DNA of 64,000 bases from Streptomyces corallincola (GCF_019104725.1 NZ_JAHRXF010000021.1:36765-100764); one strand, 5' to 3'; shown: positions 17,223 to 26,041, counted from the stretch's first letter. Numbers and translations: made by a program. Notes: a model not told the origin generated them from the sequence alone.

Positions 17223-18581
17223 TCAGCACAGCGCTACCGGGGTGTCGGTGGTGTCGGGCCAGGCGGTCAGGGGGGTGAAACCCTGGTGGCCGCACTCACC
17301 GAAGACGGTGAGCGGGGTGCCGCCGGAGAGGGTCAGCAGGCGCCAGAGGCCAGGACGAGAGTGGGCGGACGGGGTCAGAGGCAGCGCCGAGTCCCGCTCG
17401 GTGTCGGCCAGTTGCCAGGCGGTGCCGTCCCCGTCCGGGACCGGGACGACGCCTGCCAGGGTGACCGGGACCGCGTCCAGCCAGGGGTCCTCGCGCAGCG
17501 CGGCGCCGTAGCGGGCCATCGCCTCGGCCGGGGTGACACCCGGCGGGCGCAGCGTGGACGGCACGGGCGGGGCGTACTGCTCACCGAGTGCCGCCCGCGA
17601 CCGTCCGGCGCCCGGATACGCCGACAGGTCGGCGTCCAGGGTCAGCCCGACCGGCAGCGCCAGGTCGGGGGAGCGCCCGGCCGCGCCGTAGGAGAGGAGC
17701 AGCCGGGTGTGTCCCGAATCGGTGCCGTACAGCCAGATCCGGCGCGTCGTCAGTTTCACGTCCGCCGTGTCGTACTGGGCGAGGACCAGCCAGTGGTCCC
17801 GCAGCGGCGGGCCGTCCGCCTGGGCGGGCAGGCCGAGGCGGGAGCGGACCGTGGCCGCGAGGCCGTCCGGCAGGGTGTCACGGCGCAGCCAGCCCTGATC
17901 GAGCAGGTGCAGCAGCGCGCACTCCTCCAGCAGTCGGGCGGGCCAGCCCGGTCCGGAGGCGGGTATCGCGCCCAACTCCCGCACCCGGGCGGCGAGTCCG
18001 GGGGCCTGGGCATCGACCATGCGGGCCGCCGTCTCGTCCCACATGGCGTACCCCGCCTGTTCGGCCGAGGCCAGGCCGCCGCGCAGCAGGTCCGCGAGCC
18101 GCTGCTCCAGCTCGGTCGCGCCCGCCGTGACCCGCTCGGCCCGGCGGTCCGCCCGCCGCCGTGCCGCCTCAGGGTCCGCCGACCCGGCCGCCTCCTTCCC
18201 GGCCTCCGTCCTCCTGTCCTCCGCCCTTCTCCGCCGCCCCGCCAGCCACTGCCCCGCCCACTCGGGCGGCTCGGCCGAGGCGGGTACGGCGACCGCGCCC
18301 TCCGCCCAGAGCAGCAGCAGGCCGAGCGTGTGCTTGCACGGGAACTTCCGGCTCGGACAACTGCACTTGTACGCCGGACCGGTGGCGTCCGCGAGGTCCA
18401 CCACCGTTTGGTACGGCCTGCTGCCGCTGCCCTTGCACAGCCCCCACACCGTCCCCTCCCCGGCACCCGTCTCCGACCACGGCCCGGCCGTGCCCAGCTT
18501 GCTCCCCGCCTTGCGTGACGCGGCGTCAGGCGCCAGTGCCAGCACCTGGTCCGCGGTCCAGCGCACCCCCTGCTCAGTCAT
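17223..18581 (-). CDS. SWIM zinc-finger protein
   Basis: 452 residues from ATG at 18581. This start lies 7 bp after a TACCGT -10 element, so the message is probably leaderless. The SWIM motif CxC-x(n)-CxH is complete (YKCSCPSRKFPCKH, about residues 70-83). A basic coiled segment (about 115-165) and a long C-terminal domain without recognised motifs follow. SWIM domains bind DNA or protein. The gene is the first of a minus-strand operon with the DUF5691 gene and is divergent from the MoxR-DUF5682-VWA operon. Its promoter is a perfect RecA-NDp DNA-damage element. Confidence 0.85.
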   Translation of the reverse strand: MTEQGVRWTADQVLALAPDAASRKAGSKLGTAGPWSETGAGEGTVWGLCKGSGSRPYQTVVDLADATGPAYKCSCPSRKFPCKHTLGLLLLWAEGAVAVPASAEPPEWAGQWLAGRRRRAEDRRTEAGKEAAGSADPEAARRRADRRAERVTAGATELEQRLADLLRGGLASAEQAGYAMWDETAARMVDAQAPGLAARVRELGAIPASGPGWPARLLEECALLHLLDQGWLRRDTLPDGLAATVRSRLGLPAQADGPPLRDHWLVLAQYDTADVKLTTRRIWLYGTDSGHTRLLLSYGAAGRSPDLALPVGLTLDADLSAYPGAGRSRAALGEQYAPPVPSTLRPPGVTPAEAMARYGAALREDPWLDAVPVTLAGVVPVPDGDGTAWQLADTERDSALPLTPSAHSRPGLWRLLTLSGGTPLTVFGECGHQGFTPLTAWPDTTDTPVALC

Positions 18582-18588
18582 GACAACG

Positions 18589-18611
18589 ACGGTAGGACCA
18601 CCCACTGACAA
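18589..18611 (-). promoter_or_regulatory. RecA-NDp DNA-damage promoter of the SWIM gene
   Basis: On the minus strand TTGTCAGTG (18611-18603), 8 bp, then TACCGT (18594-18589) is a full match to TTGTCRGTG-N8-TANNNT. The -10 ends 7 bp before the ATG, which predicts a leaderless mRNA. Together with the plus-strand copy it forms a long imperfect inverted repeat. Confidence 0.85.
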
Positions 18612-18647
18612 TCGGCCCGGACGCCGCGTTTGTGCAGGTCAGAGCGA

Positions 18648-18670
18648 TTGTCAGTGGGGTGGTGCACCGT
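18648..18670 (+). promoter_or_regulatory. RecA-NDp-like DNA-damage promoter of the MoxR operon
   Basis: TTGTCAGTG (18648-18656), 8 bp, then CACCGT (18665-18670). The upstream half is perfect and the -10 differs from TANNNT only at its first base. It lies 43 bp before the MoxR ATG, leaving room for a normal leader with a ribosome-binding site. The paired, divergent arrangement with the minus-strand copy supports a true regulatory function. Confidence 0.75.
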
Positions 18671-18713
18671 TGGGTCAGAACCGAAGCCGGCCGAGCTTGA
18701 GGGGGCCTCAGCC

Positions 18714-19892
18714 ATGACTGTGTCCGTGGAACCGACGACCACCGGGACGAATGCCGGGACGAGTGCCGGGACGCCTGGCGGGGTGTCCGGCGGGGCGGCC
18801 GCGAGCGAGCCGGGGGCCGCTCTCCGCCCGCACGCCGAGCAGTCCTTCGCCGCCGAACTCACCGCGCTCGCCGCGCAGGACGACCGGCCGCGCCCGGCCC
18901 GCTGGAAACTCTCGCCGTGGGCGGTGGCGACGTACCTCCTCGGCGGGACCCTGCCGGACGGGACGGTGATCACCCCTAAGTACGTCGGCCCACGCCGCAT
19001 CGTCGAGGTCGCCGTCACCACCCTCGCCACCGACCGCGCCCTGCTCCTCCTCGGGGTGCCCGGCACCGCCAAGACCTGGGTGTCGGAGCACCTGGCCGCC
19101 GCCGTGAGCGGTGACTCGACGCTGCTCGTGCAGGGCACCGCCGGGACCCCGGAGGAGGCGATCCGCTACGGCTGGAACTACGCGCGGCTGCTCGCGCACG
19201 GCCCCAGCCGGGACGCGCTGGTGCCCAGCCCCGTCATGCGCGCCATGTCCGAGGGCATGACGGCGCGGGTCGAGGAACTGACCCGCATCCCGGCCGACGT
19301 GCAGGACACGCTGATCACGATCCTCTCCGAGAAGACGCTGCCCATACCGGAGCTGGGCGACGAGGTGCAGGCCGTGCGCGGCTTCAACCTCATCGCCACC
19401 GCCAACGACCGCGACCGGGGCGTCAACGACCTGTCCAGCGCGCTGCGCCGCCGCTTCAACACCGTGGTGCTGCCGCTCCCGGAGAGCCCGGACGCCGAGG
19501 TCGAGATCGTCTCGCGGCGCGTCGAGCAGCTCGGCCGTTCCCTCGATCTTCCGGCCGCGCCGGACGGCATCGCGGAGATCCGCCGGGTGGTCACCGTCTT
19601 CCGTGAACTCCGCGACGGCGTCACGGCGGACGGCCGCACCAAGCTCAAGTCGCCCAGCGGCACGCTCTCCACCGCCGAGGCCATCTCCGTGGTCACCAAC
19701 GGACTCGCCCTCTCCGCCCACTTCGGCGACGGCGTCCTGCGCCCCGCCGACGTGGCCGCCGGAATTCTCGGCGCGGTCGTCCGCGACCCGGCCGCCGACC
19801 GCGTCATCTGGCAGGAGTACCTGGAGACCGTGGTCCGCGAACGCGAGGGGTGGAAGGACTTCTACCGGGCTTGCCGGGAGGTGAGTGCGTGA
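18714..19892 (+). CDS. MoxR-family AAA+ ATPase
   Basis: 392 residues from ATG at 18714 (GAGGGGG 9 bp upstream). After a ~45-residue Thr/Gly/Ala-rich tail the AAA+ domain carries Walker A (GVPGTAKT, Lys120), an atypical Walker B region around DVQDTLITILSEKTLP, sensor 1 (NLIATANDRDRGVNDLSSALRRRF with its arginine finger) and a helical lid. MoxR ATPases act as chaperone-like remodelers together with VWA-domain partners, and a VWA gene lies two genes downstream. Here it forms a plus-strand operon with DUF5682 and VWA genes under a RecA-NDp-like promoter. The closest familiar arrangement is the E. coli yehL-yehM-yehP-yehQ block. Confidence 0.88.
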   Translation: MTVSVEPTTTGTNAGTSAGTPGGVSGGAAASEPGAALRPHAEQSFAAELTALAAQDDRPRPARWKLSPWAVATYLLGGTLPDGTVITPKYVGPRRIVEVAVTTLATDRALLLLGVPGTAKTWVSEHLAAAVSGDSTLLVQGTAGTPEEAIRYGWNYARLLAHGPSRDALVPSPVMRAMSEGMTARVEELTRIPADVQDTLITILSEKTLPIPELGDEVQAVRGFNLIATANDRDRGVNDLSSALRRRFNTVVLPLPESPDAEVEIVSRRVEQLGRSLDLPAAPDGIAEIRRVVTVFRELRDGVTADGRTKLKSPSGTLSTAEAISVVTNGLALSAHFGDGVLRPADVAAGILGAVVRDPAADRVIWQEYLETVVREREGWKDFYRACREVSA

Positions 19893-20120
19893 GGGGGCGC
19901 GGGGTGCGGCCCGGTGGGTGCACGGGGTGTGCGGGGCGGAGGTGAGCCGGGCGGTGGGGGGATTGGGGTTTCCGGCGGTGCGGGGTGGGGCCGGTGCTGG
20001 TGCGCAAGCGCGCCGGTGGACTCGGGAACGGGAGAGCAACGGGCCTTCGGTGAGAAGGACTTGGTGCTGGTGCTGGTGCTGAGGTCGGTGTGGGGAGGCG
20101 GGTGGGTCGTGGAGGGGTCG

Positions 20121-23100
20121 GTGACGGACAGGGTGGAGGCGTGGGGGACCGCGGGTGCGCCCGGAGCGGCGGGTGCCGCCGCGCTTACGGGGGCCGTTGG
20201 CGGGGCGGGTCGGAAGGCTGATGTGACGGAGGGGGTTGTTGTGGCCGAGGAGTCCGGTGCGGCTCAGGGGTCCGATGCGGCGCAGGAGGCCAGTGCGGCT
20301 CAGGAGGCCGGTCTGGTTCGGGCGGGCGGTGCCATCGGCGTGACGGCGCCTGGGGACGGGTGGGCTTCGGGCGCCCAGGCGGACCCGGCTCAAGTGGGCG
20401 TCTCGCGCACGGACTCGGCTCAGGGCGGGACCTCGTGCGCGGACGCCGCTGACCTCGGGGTCCAGTGCACCGCCCCCGCTCACCTCGGGACCCCGCCCGC
20501 CGACCCCGCTCACCCTCGCGCCTCGTCCACTGATCCCGCTCACCCTGGAACCTCTGCCACCAACTCCGCTCACCCTGGCGCCTCGTCCACCGGCCCCGCC
20601 CACTCCTGCTCCAGCACCCCGATCGCCGACCCCGGTGATTCCTCCGTACCCCCGCCTCCCCCCGCTCGCCCGCTCCTCCTCGGGGTCCGGCATCACGGGC
20701 CCGGTTCCGCGCGGGCGGTGTGGGCCGCGTTGGAGGCGGCGCGGCCCGCTGTCGTACTGGTCGAGGGGCCGCCGGAGGCCGACGCGCTCGTGCCGCTGGC
20801 CGCCGATCCCGGTATGCGACCGCCGGTCGCCCTGCTCGCGCACGCGGTGGACGAGCCGGGGCGGTCGGCGTTCTGGCCGCTGGCCGAGTTCAGCCCCGAG
20901 TGGGTGGCGATCCGCTGGGCGCTCGACCACGGCGTCCCGGCCCGCTTCATCGACCTGCCCGCGACCCACACGCTGGCCCTCCAGGGGGACGACGGTCCGG
21001 ACGAGGCACCCCCGGACGCGGACGCGGACGCGGATGCCGACACCGCGCCCGGCCCCGGCGACCTCGCCCTCGACCCGCTCGCCGTGCTCGCGGAGGCCGC
21101 CGGGTACGACGACCCCGAGCGCTGGTGGGAGGACGTGGTCGAGCACCGCGGCCCCGGCACCGGCGACCCCTACGCGCCGTTCGCCGCGCTGGAGGAGGCC
21201 ATGACGGCGCTGCGCGAGCGGTACGGCGACGGGGGCCGCCCGCGTGACGCGGTGCGCGAGGCGTACATGCGGCTCCAAGTGCGCACCGCCCGCAAGGAGT
21301 TCGGGGACGCGGTCGCCGTGGTCTGCGGTGCGTGGCACGTGCCCGCGCTGCGCGCGCGGGTCACCGTCACCGCCGACCGCGCCCTGCTCAAGGGGCTGCC
21401 CAAGGTGAAGGCCGACCTGACCTGGGTGCCCTGGACGCACCGGCGGCTGGCGCGGGCCGGGGGATACGGCGCGGGGATCGACTCGCCGGGCTGGTACGGG
21501 CACCTGTTCCGGGCGCCGGACCGGCCGGTCGAGCGCTGGCTCACCAAGGTGGCGGGGCTGTTGCGGGAGGAGGACCGGATCGTGTCCTCCGCGCACGTCA
21601 TCGAGGCGGTGCGGCTGGCCGAGACGCTCGCCGCCGTACGCGGGCGTCCGCTGCCCGGTCTGGGCGAGACCCTGGACGCGGTACGGGCCGTGCTGTGCGA
21701 CGGTTCCGACGTACCGCTGGCGCTGGTGCGGGACCGTCTGGTGGTCGGGGACGAACTGGGTGAGGTGCCGGACAGCGCGCCCGCCGTACCGCTCCAGCGG
21801 GACCTGGCCCGTGAGCAGCGCCGCCTGCGGCTCAAGCCCGAGGCGCTGGAACGCGAACTGGAACTCGATCTGCGCAAGGAGACCGACGCGGGCCGCAGCA
21901 GGCTGCTGCACCGGCTGCGGCTGCTCGGCGTCGGCTGGGGCGAGCCCGTCCGTTCGCGCGGGAGCACGGGCACCTTCCGGGAGACCTGGCGGCTGCGCTG
22001 GGAGCCCGAGCTGTCGGTGCGGGTCGCGGAGGCGGGCGTGTGGGGCACGACCGTACTGAGTGCGGCCACCGCCAGGGCCGGGGCGGACGCCACCGGTGCG
22101 GACTCCCTCGCCGGGGTCACCGCGCTCGCCGAGCACTGTCTGCTCGCCGCGCTGCCGGACGCCCTGCCCGTCGCCATGCGGGTCCTGGCCGACCGCGCCG
22201 CCCTGGACGCCGACGTCGGCCACCTCGCCCAGGCCCTCCCCGCCCTGGTCCGCTCCCTGCGCTACGGCGACGTACGCGGCACCGACACCCGTGCCTTGGC
22301 CGAGGTCGCCGCCGGACTCGCGGAACGCGTCTTCGTCGGCCTCCCGCCCGCCTGCGTCTCCCTCGACGCGGACGCGGCCCGCGAGATGCGCACCCATGTC
22401 GAGGCGGTGCACACGGCGGTGGGCCTCCTCACCGAGACCCTGGCCTCCGCCCCGGAAGCCGATGCGTACGGCGAGGGCGCCCGGAGCGTCCCGGCCCCGG
22501 CGTCCCCGAGCGAGGGCCCACCCGGCACCGGCACTCCGCACCACGACCTCCGCCCCCGTTGGCGCGGCGTCCTCCGTGCCCTCGCGCACCGGGACACCGT
22601 GCCCGGTGTCGTACGGGGCCGGGCCGTGCGGTTGCTCATGGACGAGGGGGAGTTGGAGAGCGCCGAGGTGGGGCGGCTGATGGGGCTGGCCCTGTCGCCC
22701 GGTACGGCGCCGGGGGAGGCCGCCGCCTGGGTCGAGGGGTTTCTGGGCAGCGGGGGCGGGACGCTGCTGGTGCACGACACACGGTTGCTGGGGCTGGTGG
22801 ACGCGTGGCTGACCGGGGTGACGGCGGAGGCGTTCACGGACGTACTGCCGTTGCTGCGCAGGACGTTCGCCGCGTACGAACCGACCGTGCGGCGCACGCT
22901 CGGGGAGCTGGTGCGGCGCGGCCCGGCGGACCCGGCCGCCCCCGCGCGGACCACGGACGGCCCGGCCGGGTTCGCCGCCGAACCGGACACCGCCCGCGCC
23001 GACGCCGTACTCCCGGTGCTGCGGCTGCTGTTGGGCCTGGAGCCCGGCGACCCGGAGCCGTACGGACCCACGCACCCGGCGCACCCCGCGCCGTACGCAC

Positions 23101-23135
23101 GGACACACGACGACCTCATGGGGGTGGGCGCATGA
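20121..23135 (+). CDS. DUF5682 family protein with long repeat-bearing N-terminus
   Basis: About 1004 residues from GTG at 20121 (GGAGGGG 3 bp upstream); GTG at 20241 with GGAGGGGG is also good, and the frame is open back to 19914. The first ~180 residues are disordered, with seven degenerate 10-residue repeats. The conserved part starts at LLLGVRHHGPGSARAV, the hallmark opening of this family, and continues through GAWHVPAL and PWTHRRLARAGGYGAG to a helical C-terminal half. Those His-rich motifs could be metal-binding or catalytic, but no activity is established. The stop overlaps the VWA start (ATGA). It is probably the core partner of the MoxR/VWA pair. Confidence 0.78.
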   Translation: MTDRVEAWGTAGAPGAAGAAALTGAVGGAGRKADVTEGVVVAEESGAAQGSDAAQEASAAQEAGLVRAGGAIGVTAPGDGWASGAQADPAQVGVSRTDSAQGGTSCADAADLGVQCTAPAHLGTPPADPAHPRASSTDPAHPGTSATNSAHPGASSTGPAHSCSSTPIADPGDSSVPPPPPARPLLLGVRHHGPGSARAVWAALEAARPAVVLVEGPPEADALVPLAADPGMRPPVALLAHAVDEPGRSAFWPLAEFSPEWVAIRWALDHGVPARFIDLPATHTLALQGDDGPDEAPPDADADADADTAPGPGDLALDPLAVLAEAAGYDDPERWWEDVVEHRGPGTGDPYAPFAALEEAMTALRERYGDGGRPRDAVREAYMRLQVRTARKEFGDAVAVVCGAWHVPALRARVTVTADRALLKGLPKVKADLTWVPWTHRRLARAGGYGAGIDSPGWYGHLFRAPDRPVERWLTKVAGLLREEDRIVSSAHVIEAVRLAETLAAVRGRPLPGLGETLDAVRAVLCDGSDVPLALVRDRLVVGDELGEVPDSAPAVPLQRDLAREQRRLRLKPEALERELELDLRKETDAGRSRLLHRLRLLGVGWGEPVRSRGSTGTFRETWRLRWEPELSVRVAEAGVWGTTVLSAATARAGADATGADSLAGVTALAEHCLLAALPDALPVAMRVLADRAALDADVGHLAQALPALVRSLRYGDVRGTDTRALAEVAAGLAERVFVGLPPACVSLDADAAREMRTHVEAVHTAVGLLTETLASAPEADAYGEGARSVPAPASPSEGPPGTGTPHHDLRPRWRGVLRALAHRDTVPGVVRGRAVRLLMDEGELESAEVGRLMGLALSPGTAPGEAAAWVEGFLGSGGGTLLVHDTRLLGLVDAWLTGVTAEAFTDVLPLLRRTFAAYEPTVRRTLGELVRRGPADPAAPARTTDGPAGFAAEPDTARADAVLPVLRLLLGLEPGDPEPYGPTHPAHPAPYARTHDDLMGVGA
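20381..20606 (+). repeat. Seven 30-bp in-frame repeats
   Basis: Seven and a half consecutive 30-bp units encode a decapeptide with consensus D-P-A-H-P-G-x-S-S-T in the N-terminal region of the DUF5682 protein. Units 4-7 are more alike than units 1-3, which suggests recent expansion at the 3' side. The period is exact (no length change between units), so the frame is kept. Confidence 0.8.
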
Positions 23136-24304
23136 CGACCGGACCGACCACGAGCACCGGTCCCGCCGACGAACGGCTGCGGCGCTGGCGGCTGGTGCTG
23201 GGCGGGGAGCGGGCGGACGGCACCGGGCACGCGCTCGCCGGGCGGGACGCGGCGATGGACGGCGCGCTCGCCGCGCTGTACGGCTCGGGCGGCAGGGGCC
23301 GCCAGGAGGGCGGGCGTTCGGCGGGCCTCGGGGCGTCCGCGCCGAGCGTGGCCCGCTGGCTCGGGGACATCCGGAGCTACTTCCCGTCCTCCGTGGTCCA
23401 GGTGATGCAGCGCGACGCCATCGACCGGCTCGGTCTCGCCGCGCTGCTGCTGGAACCGGAGATGCTGGAGGCGGTGGAGGCGGACGTCCATCTGGTCGGC
23501 ACCCTGCTGTCGCTGAACAAGACGATGCCGGAGACGACGAAGGAGACCGCGCGTGCGGTCGTGCGGAAAGTCGTCGAGCAGCTGGAGAAGCGGCTCGCGT
23601 CCCGCACCCGTGCCACCCTCACCGGCGCCCTGGACCGCAGCGCCCGCGTCAGCCGCCCCCGCCACCACGACATCGACTGGAACCGCACGATCGCGGCCAA
23701 CCTCAAGCACTACCTGCCCGAGTACCGCACGATCGTGCCGGAACGCCTCGTCGGGTACGGGCGGGCGGCGCGCTCGGTGAAGAAGGAGGTCGTCCTCTGC
23801 ATCGACCAGTCCGGCTCGATGGCCGCGTCCGTGGTGTACGCCTCGGTGTTCGGCGCGGTGCTGGCGTCCATGCCCTCCCTCAGCACCCGGCTGGTCGTGT
23901 TCGACACAGCCGTCGTGGACCTCACCGACCAGCTGGACGACCCGGTGGACGTCCTGTTCGGCACCCAGCTCGGCGGCGGCACCGACATCAACCGGGCGCT
24001 CGCGTACTGCCAGTCCCGTATCACCACCCCCGCCGAGACGGTCGTCGTCCTGATCAGCGACCTCTACGAGGGCGGCATCCGGGACGAGATGCTGAAGCGG
24101 GTGGCGGCGATGCAGGCGTCCGGGGTGCGGTTCGTGACCCTGCTCGCGCTCTCCGACGAGGGGGCACCGGCGTACGACCGGGAGCACGCGGCGGCGCTGG
24201 CCGCGCTCGGCGCACCCGCCTTCGCCTGTACCCCCGACCTCTTCCCGGACGTGATGGCCGCCGCCCTGGAGAAGCGCCCGCTGCCGATACCGGACCCGCG
24301 CTGA
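23132..24304 (+). CDS. VWA-domain protein (CoxE/YehP-like)
   Basis: 390 residues; the ATG overlaps the DUF5682 stop by 4 bp, so it is chosen over longer in-frame starts. The N-terminal half is helical and includes a conserved-looking RSYFPSSVVQVMQRDA segment. The C-terminal von Willebrand factor A domain has a complete metal-ion-dependent adhesion site: DQSGS (Asp225), the Thr of GGGTDI (about 280) and Asp310 in LISDLYEGG. VWA proteins of this type work with MoxR ATPases in remodeling complexes. It ends the plus-strand operon and is followed by a strong hairpin. Confidence 0.87.
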   Translation: MTTGPTTSTGPADERLRRWRLVLGGERADGTGHALAGRDAAMDGALAALYGSGGRGRQEGGRSAGLGASAPSVARWLGDIRSYFPSSVVQVMQRDAIDRLGLAALLLEPEMLEAVEADVHLVGTLLSLNKTMPETTKETARAVVRKVVEQLEKRLASRTRATLTGALDRSARVSRPRHHDIDWNRTIAANLKHYLPEYRTIVPERLVGYGRAARSVKKEVVLCIDQSGSMAASVVYASVFGAVLASMPSLSTRLVVFDTAVVDLTDQLDDPVDVLFGTQLGGGTDINRALAYCQSRITTPAETVVVLISDLYEGGIRDEMLKRVAAMQASGVRFVTLLALSDEGAPAYDREHAAALAALGAPAFACTPDLFPDVMAAALEKRPLPIPDPR

Positions 24305-24478
24305 CCCCCGCCGCGGGAGCCGTCGCCGACGCCACCCGGTGATCCGGGTCCCGCCCTGTGACCCTGTGACCCGTACATGTCGCGTAGCGGCCCGGTGGCC
24401 GGGGCATACGGCTGCTGGGTGCGGCAGGGCCCTCATTGGGGTGGGGGCCGGGCCGTTCCAGGGCCCCCGAGAGGGGGT

Positions 24479-24525
24479 CCACGGAGGCCCCGCCGGGCCA
24501 ACCCCAGCCCGGTGGGGCCTCGTGG
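24479..24525 (+). terminator. Large hairpin after the VWA gene
   Basis: GAGGCCCC-G-CCGGGC (24484-24498) pairs with GCCCGG-T-GGGGCCTC (24507-24521) over an 8-nt loop, and the flanking CCAC/GTGG extends the stem. It should end the MoxR-DUF5682-VWA transcript well before sucC. The surrounding gap 24305-24835 (531 bp) otherwise holds the sucCD promoter region and no gene. Confidence 0.65.
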
Positions 24526-24639
24526 GAGGCGCCCACCCGAGCGGCCCCGCGACGCCGACCGAGCCGCCGACCGCCGCGCCCCCCGAGCGGCGTGCGCCGA
24601 GCATCCGCGCGGCACCCCGTGTCACAAACCGCGGCATCA

Positions 24640-24655
24640 TGTGACAGGTATCACC
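24640..24655. promoter_or_regulatory. CRP-like palindrome upstream of sucCD
   Basis: TGTGA-N6-TCACC (24640-24655) is nearly identical to the CRP/FNR-type site TGTGA-N6-TCACA. It lies about 45 bp upstream of a possible -10 (TAACCT, 24700-24705) and about 180 bp upstream of sucC. A second half-palindrome, GTGAC...GTCAC, occurs near 24752-24770. Streptomyces has a CRP protein that acts on central metabolism; a link here is inferred. Confidence 0.4.
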
Positions 24656-24835
24656 GCTCAGGTGCGACCCGCGATTTAGAGGCCCCCCGGTCACAGGGAT
24701 AACCTGCGAGACGGACATGCCGCGCGCTCGGACACCGTGTGCGCATCCCTTGTGACACAGCGGACGTCACGTTGCCCTTCGCGGCACGCCCACGCATCCA
24801 ACGAACCGCGAGATCACTGATAGGGACGGAAGCGC

Positions 24836-26014
24836 GTGGACCTGTTCGAGTACCAGGCGAGGGACCTCTTCGCCAAGCACGATGTACCGGTGCTGGCCGG
24901 TGAAGTCATCGACACGCCTGAGGCGGCGCGCGAGATCACCGAGCGGCTCGGCGGCAAGTCCGTCGTCAAGGCGCAGGTGAAGGTCGGTGGTCGTGGCAAG
25001 GCCGGTGGCGTCAAGCTGGCCGCGTCCGCGGACGAGGCCGTCGCCCGTGCGACGGACATCCTCGGCATGGACATCAAGGGCCACACGGTCCACAAGGTGA
25101 TGATCGCCGAGACCGCCCCGGAGATCCTGGAGGAGTACTACGTCTCCTTCCTCCTGGACCGTGCGAACCGCACCTTCCTCTCCATCGCCTCCGTCGAGGG
25201 CGGCATGGAGATCGAGGAGGTCGCGGCCACCCGTCCCGACGCCGTCGCGCAGACCCCGATCGACGCCATCGACGGGGTGACCCCGGAGAAGGCCCGCGAG
25301 ATCGTCGCCGCCGCGAAGTTCCCGGCCGAGGTCGCCGAGAAGGTCGCCGACGTGCTGGTGAAGCTCTGGGACACCTTCATCAAGTCCGACGCCCTCCTGG
25401 TCGAGGTCAACCCCCTGGCGAAGGTCGCCTCCGGCGACGTCATCGCGCTCGACGGCAAGGTGTCGCTCGACGAGAACGCCGAGTTCCGTCACCCCGAGTA
25501 CGAAGAGCTGCACGACAAGGACGCCGCCAACCCGCTGGAGGCGGCGGCCAAGGCCAAGGGCCTCAACTACGTCAAGCTCGACGGCGAGGTCGGCATCATC
25601 GGCAACGGCGCGGGTCTCGTCATGAGCACCCTGGACGTCGTCGCGTACGCCGGTGAGGAGCACGGCGGTGTGAAGCCCGCCAACTTCCTCGACATCGGCG
25701 GCGGCGCCTCCGCCCAGGTGATGGCGAACGGCCTGGAGATCATCCTCGGCGACCCGGACGTCAAGTCCGTGTTCGTCAACGTCTTCGGCGGCATCACCGC
25801 GTGCGACGAGGTCGCCAACGGCATCGTGCAGGCGCTGAAGCTCCTGGAGGACCGCGGCGAGAAGGTCGAGAAGCCGCTCGTCGTCCGCCTCGACGGCAAC
25901 AACGCCGAGCTGGGCCGGAAGATCCTCACGGACGCCAACCACCCGCTCGTGCAGCGCGTGGACACGATGGACGGCGCCGCCGCCAAGGCCGCCGAACTGG
26001 CCGCCGCCAAGTAA
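24836..26014 (+). CDS. sucC: Succinyl-CoA synthetase beta subunit
   Basis: 392 residues from GTG at 24836 with GGGACGGA upstream, standard for the family. An N-terminal ATP-grasp domain starts at MDLFEYQARDLF and includes the nucleotide-binding VGGRGKAGGVK loop and LLVEVNPL. The C-terminal CoA-ligase domain has the FLDIGGGA and NVFGGITACDEVA motifs. With SucD it forms the TCA-cycle enzyme that makes succinate and ATP (or GTP) from succinyl-CoA. It is followed after 27 bp by sucD as an operon. Confidence 0.97.
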   Translation: MDLFEYQARDLFAKHDVPVLAGEVIDTPEAAREITERLGGKSVVKAQVKVGGRGKAGGVKLAASADEAVARATDILGMDIKGHTVHKVMIAETAPEILEEYYVSFLLDRANRTFLSIASVEGGMEIEEVAATRPDAVAQTPIDAIDGVTPEKAREIVAAAKFPAEVAEKVADVLVKLWDTFIKSDALLVEVNPLAKVASGDVIALDGKVSLDENAEFRHPEYEELHDKDAANPLEAAAKAKGLNYVKLDGEVGIIGNGAGLVMSTLDVVAYAGEEHGGVKPANFLDIGGGASAQVMANGLEIILGDPDVKSVFVNVFGGITACDEVANGIVQALKLLEDRGEKVEKPLVVRLDGNNAELGRKILTDANHPLVQRVDTMDGAAAKAAELAAAK

Positions 26015-26041
26015 GCACTCAGGACGAGGACACCAAGAACA

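Noticed and set aside
18708..23108. A 1466-codon open frame on the minus strand across the MoxR and DUF5682 genes
   Set aside because: It is antisense to two strongly supported genes. The product is Arg/Gly/His-rich without motifs, typical of GC-rich shadow frames.
22040..23131. A long upstream extension of the VWA gene
   Set aside because: It overlaps the DUF5682 gene in another frame with an Arg/Pro-rich product. The ATG at 23132 has the expected ATGA overlap and begins the conserved protein.
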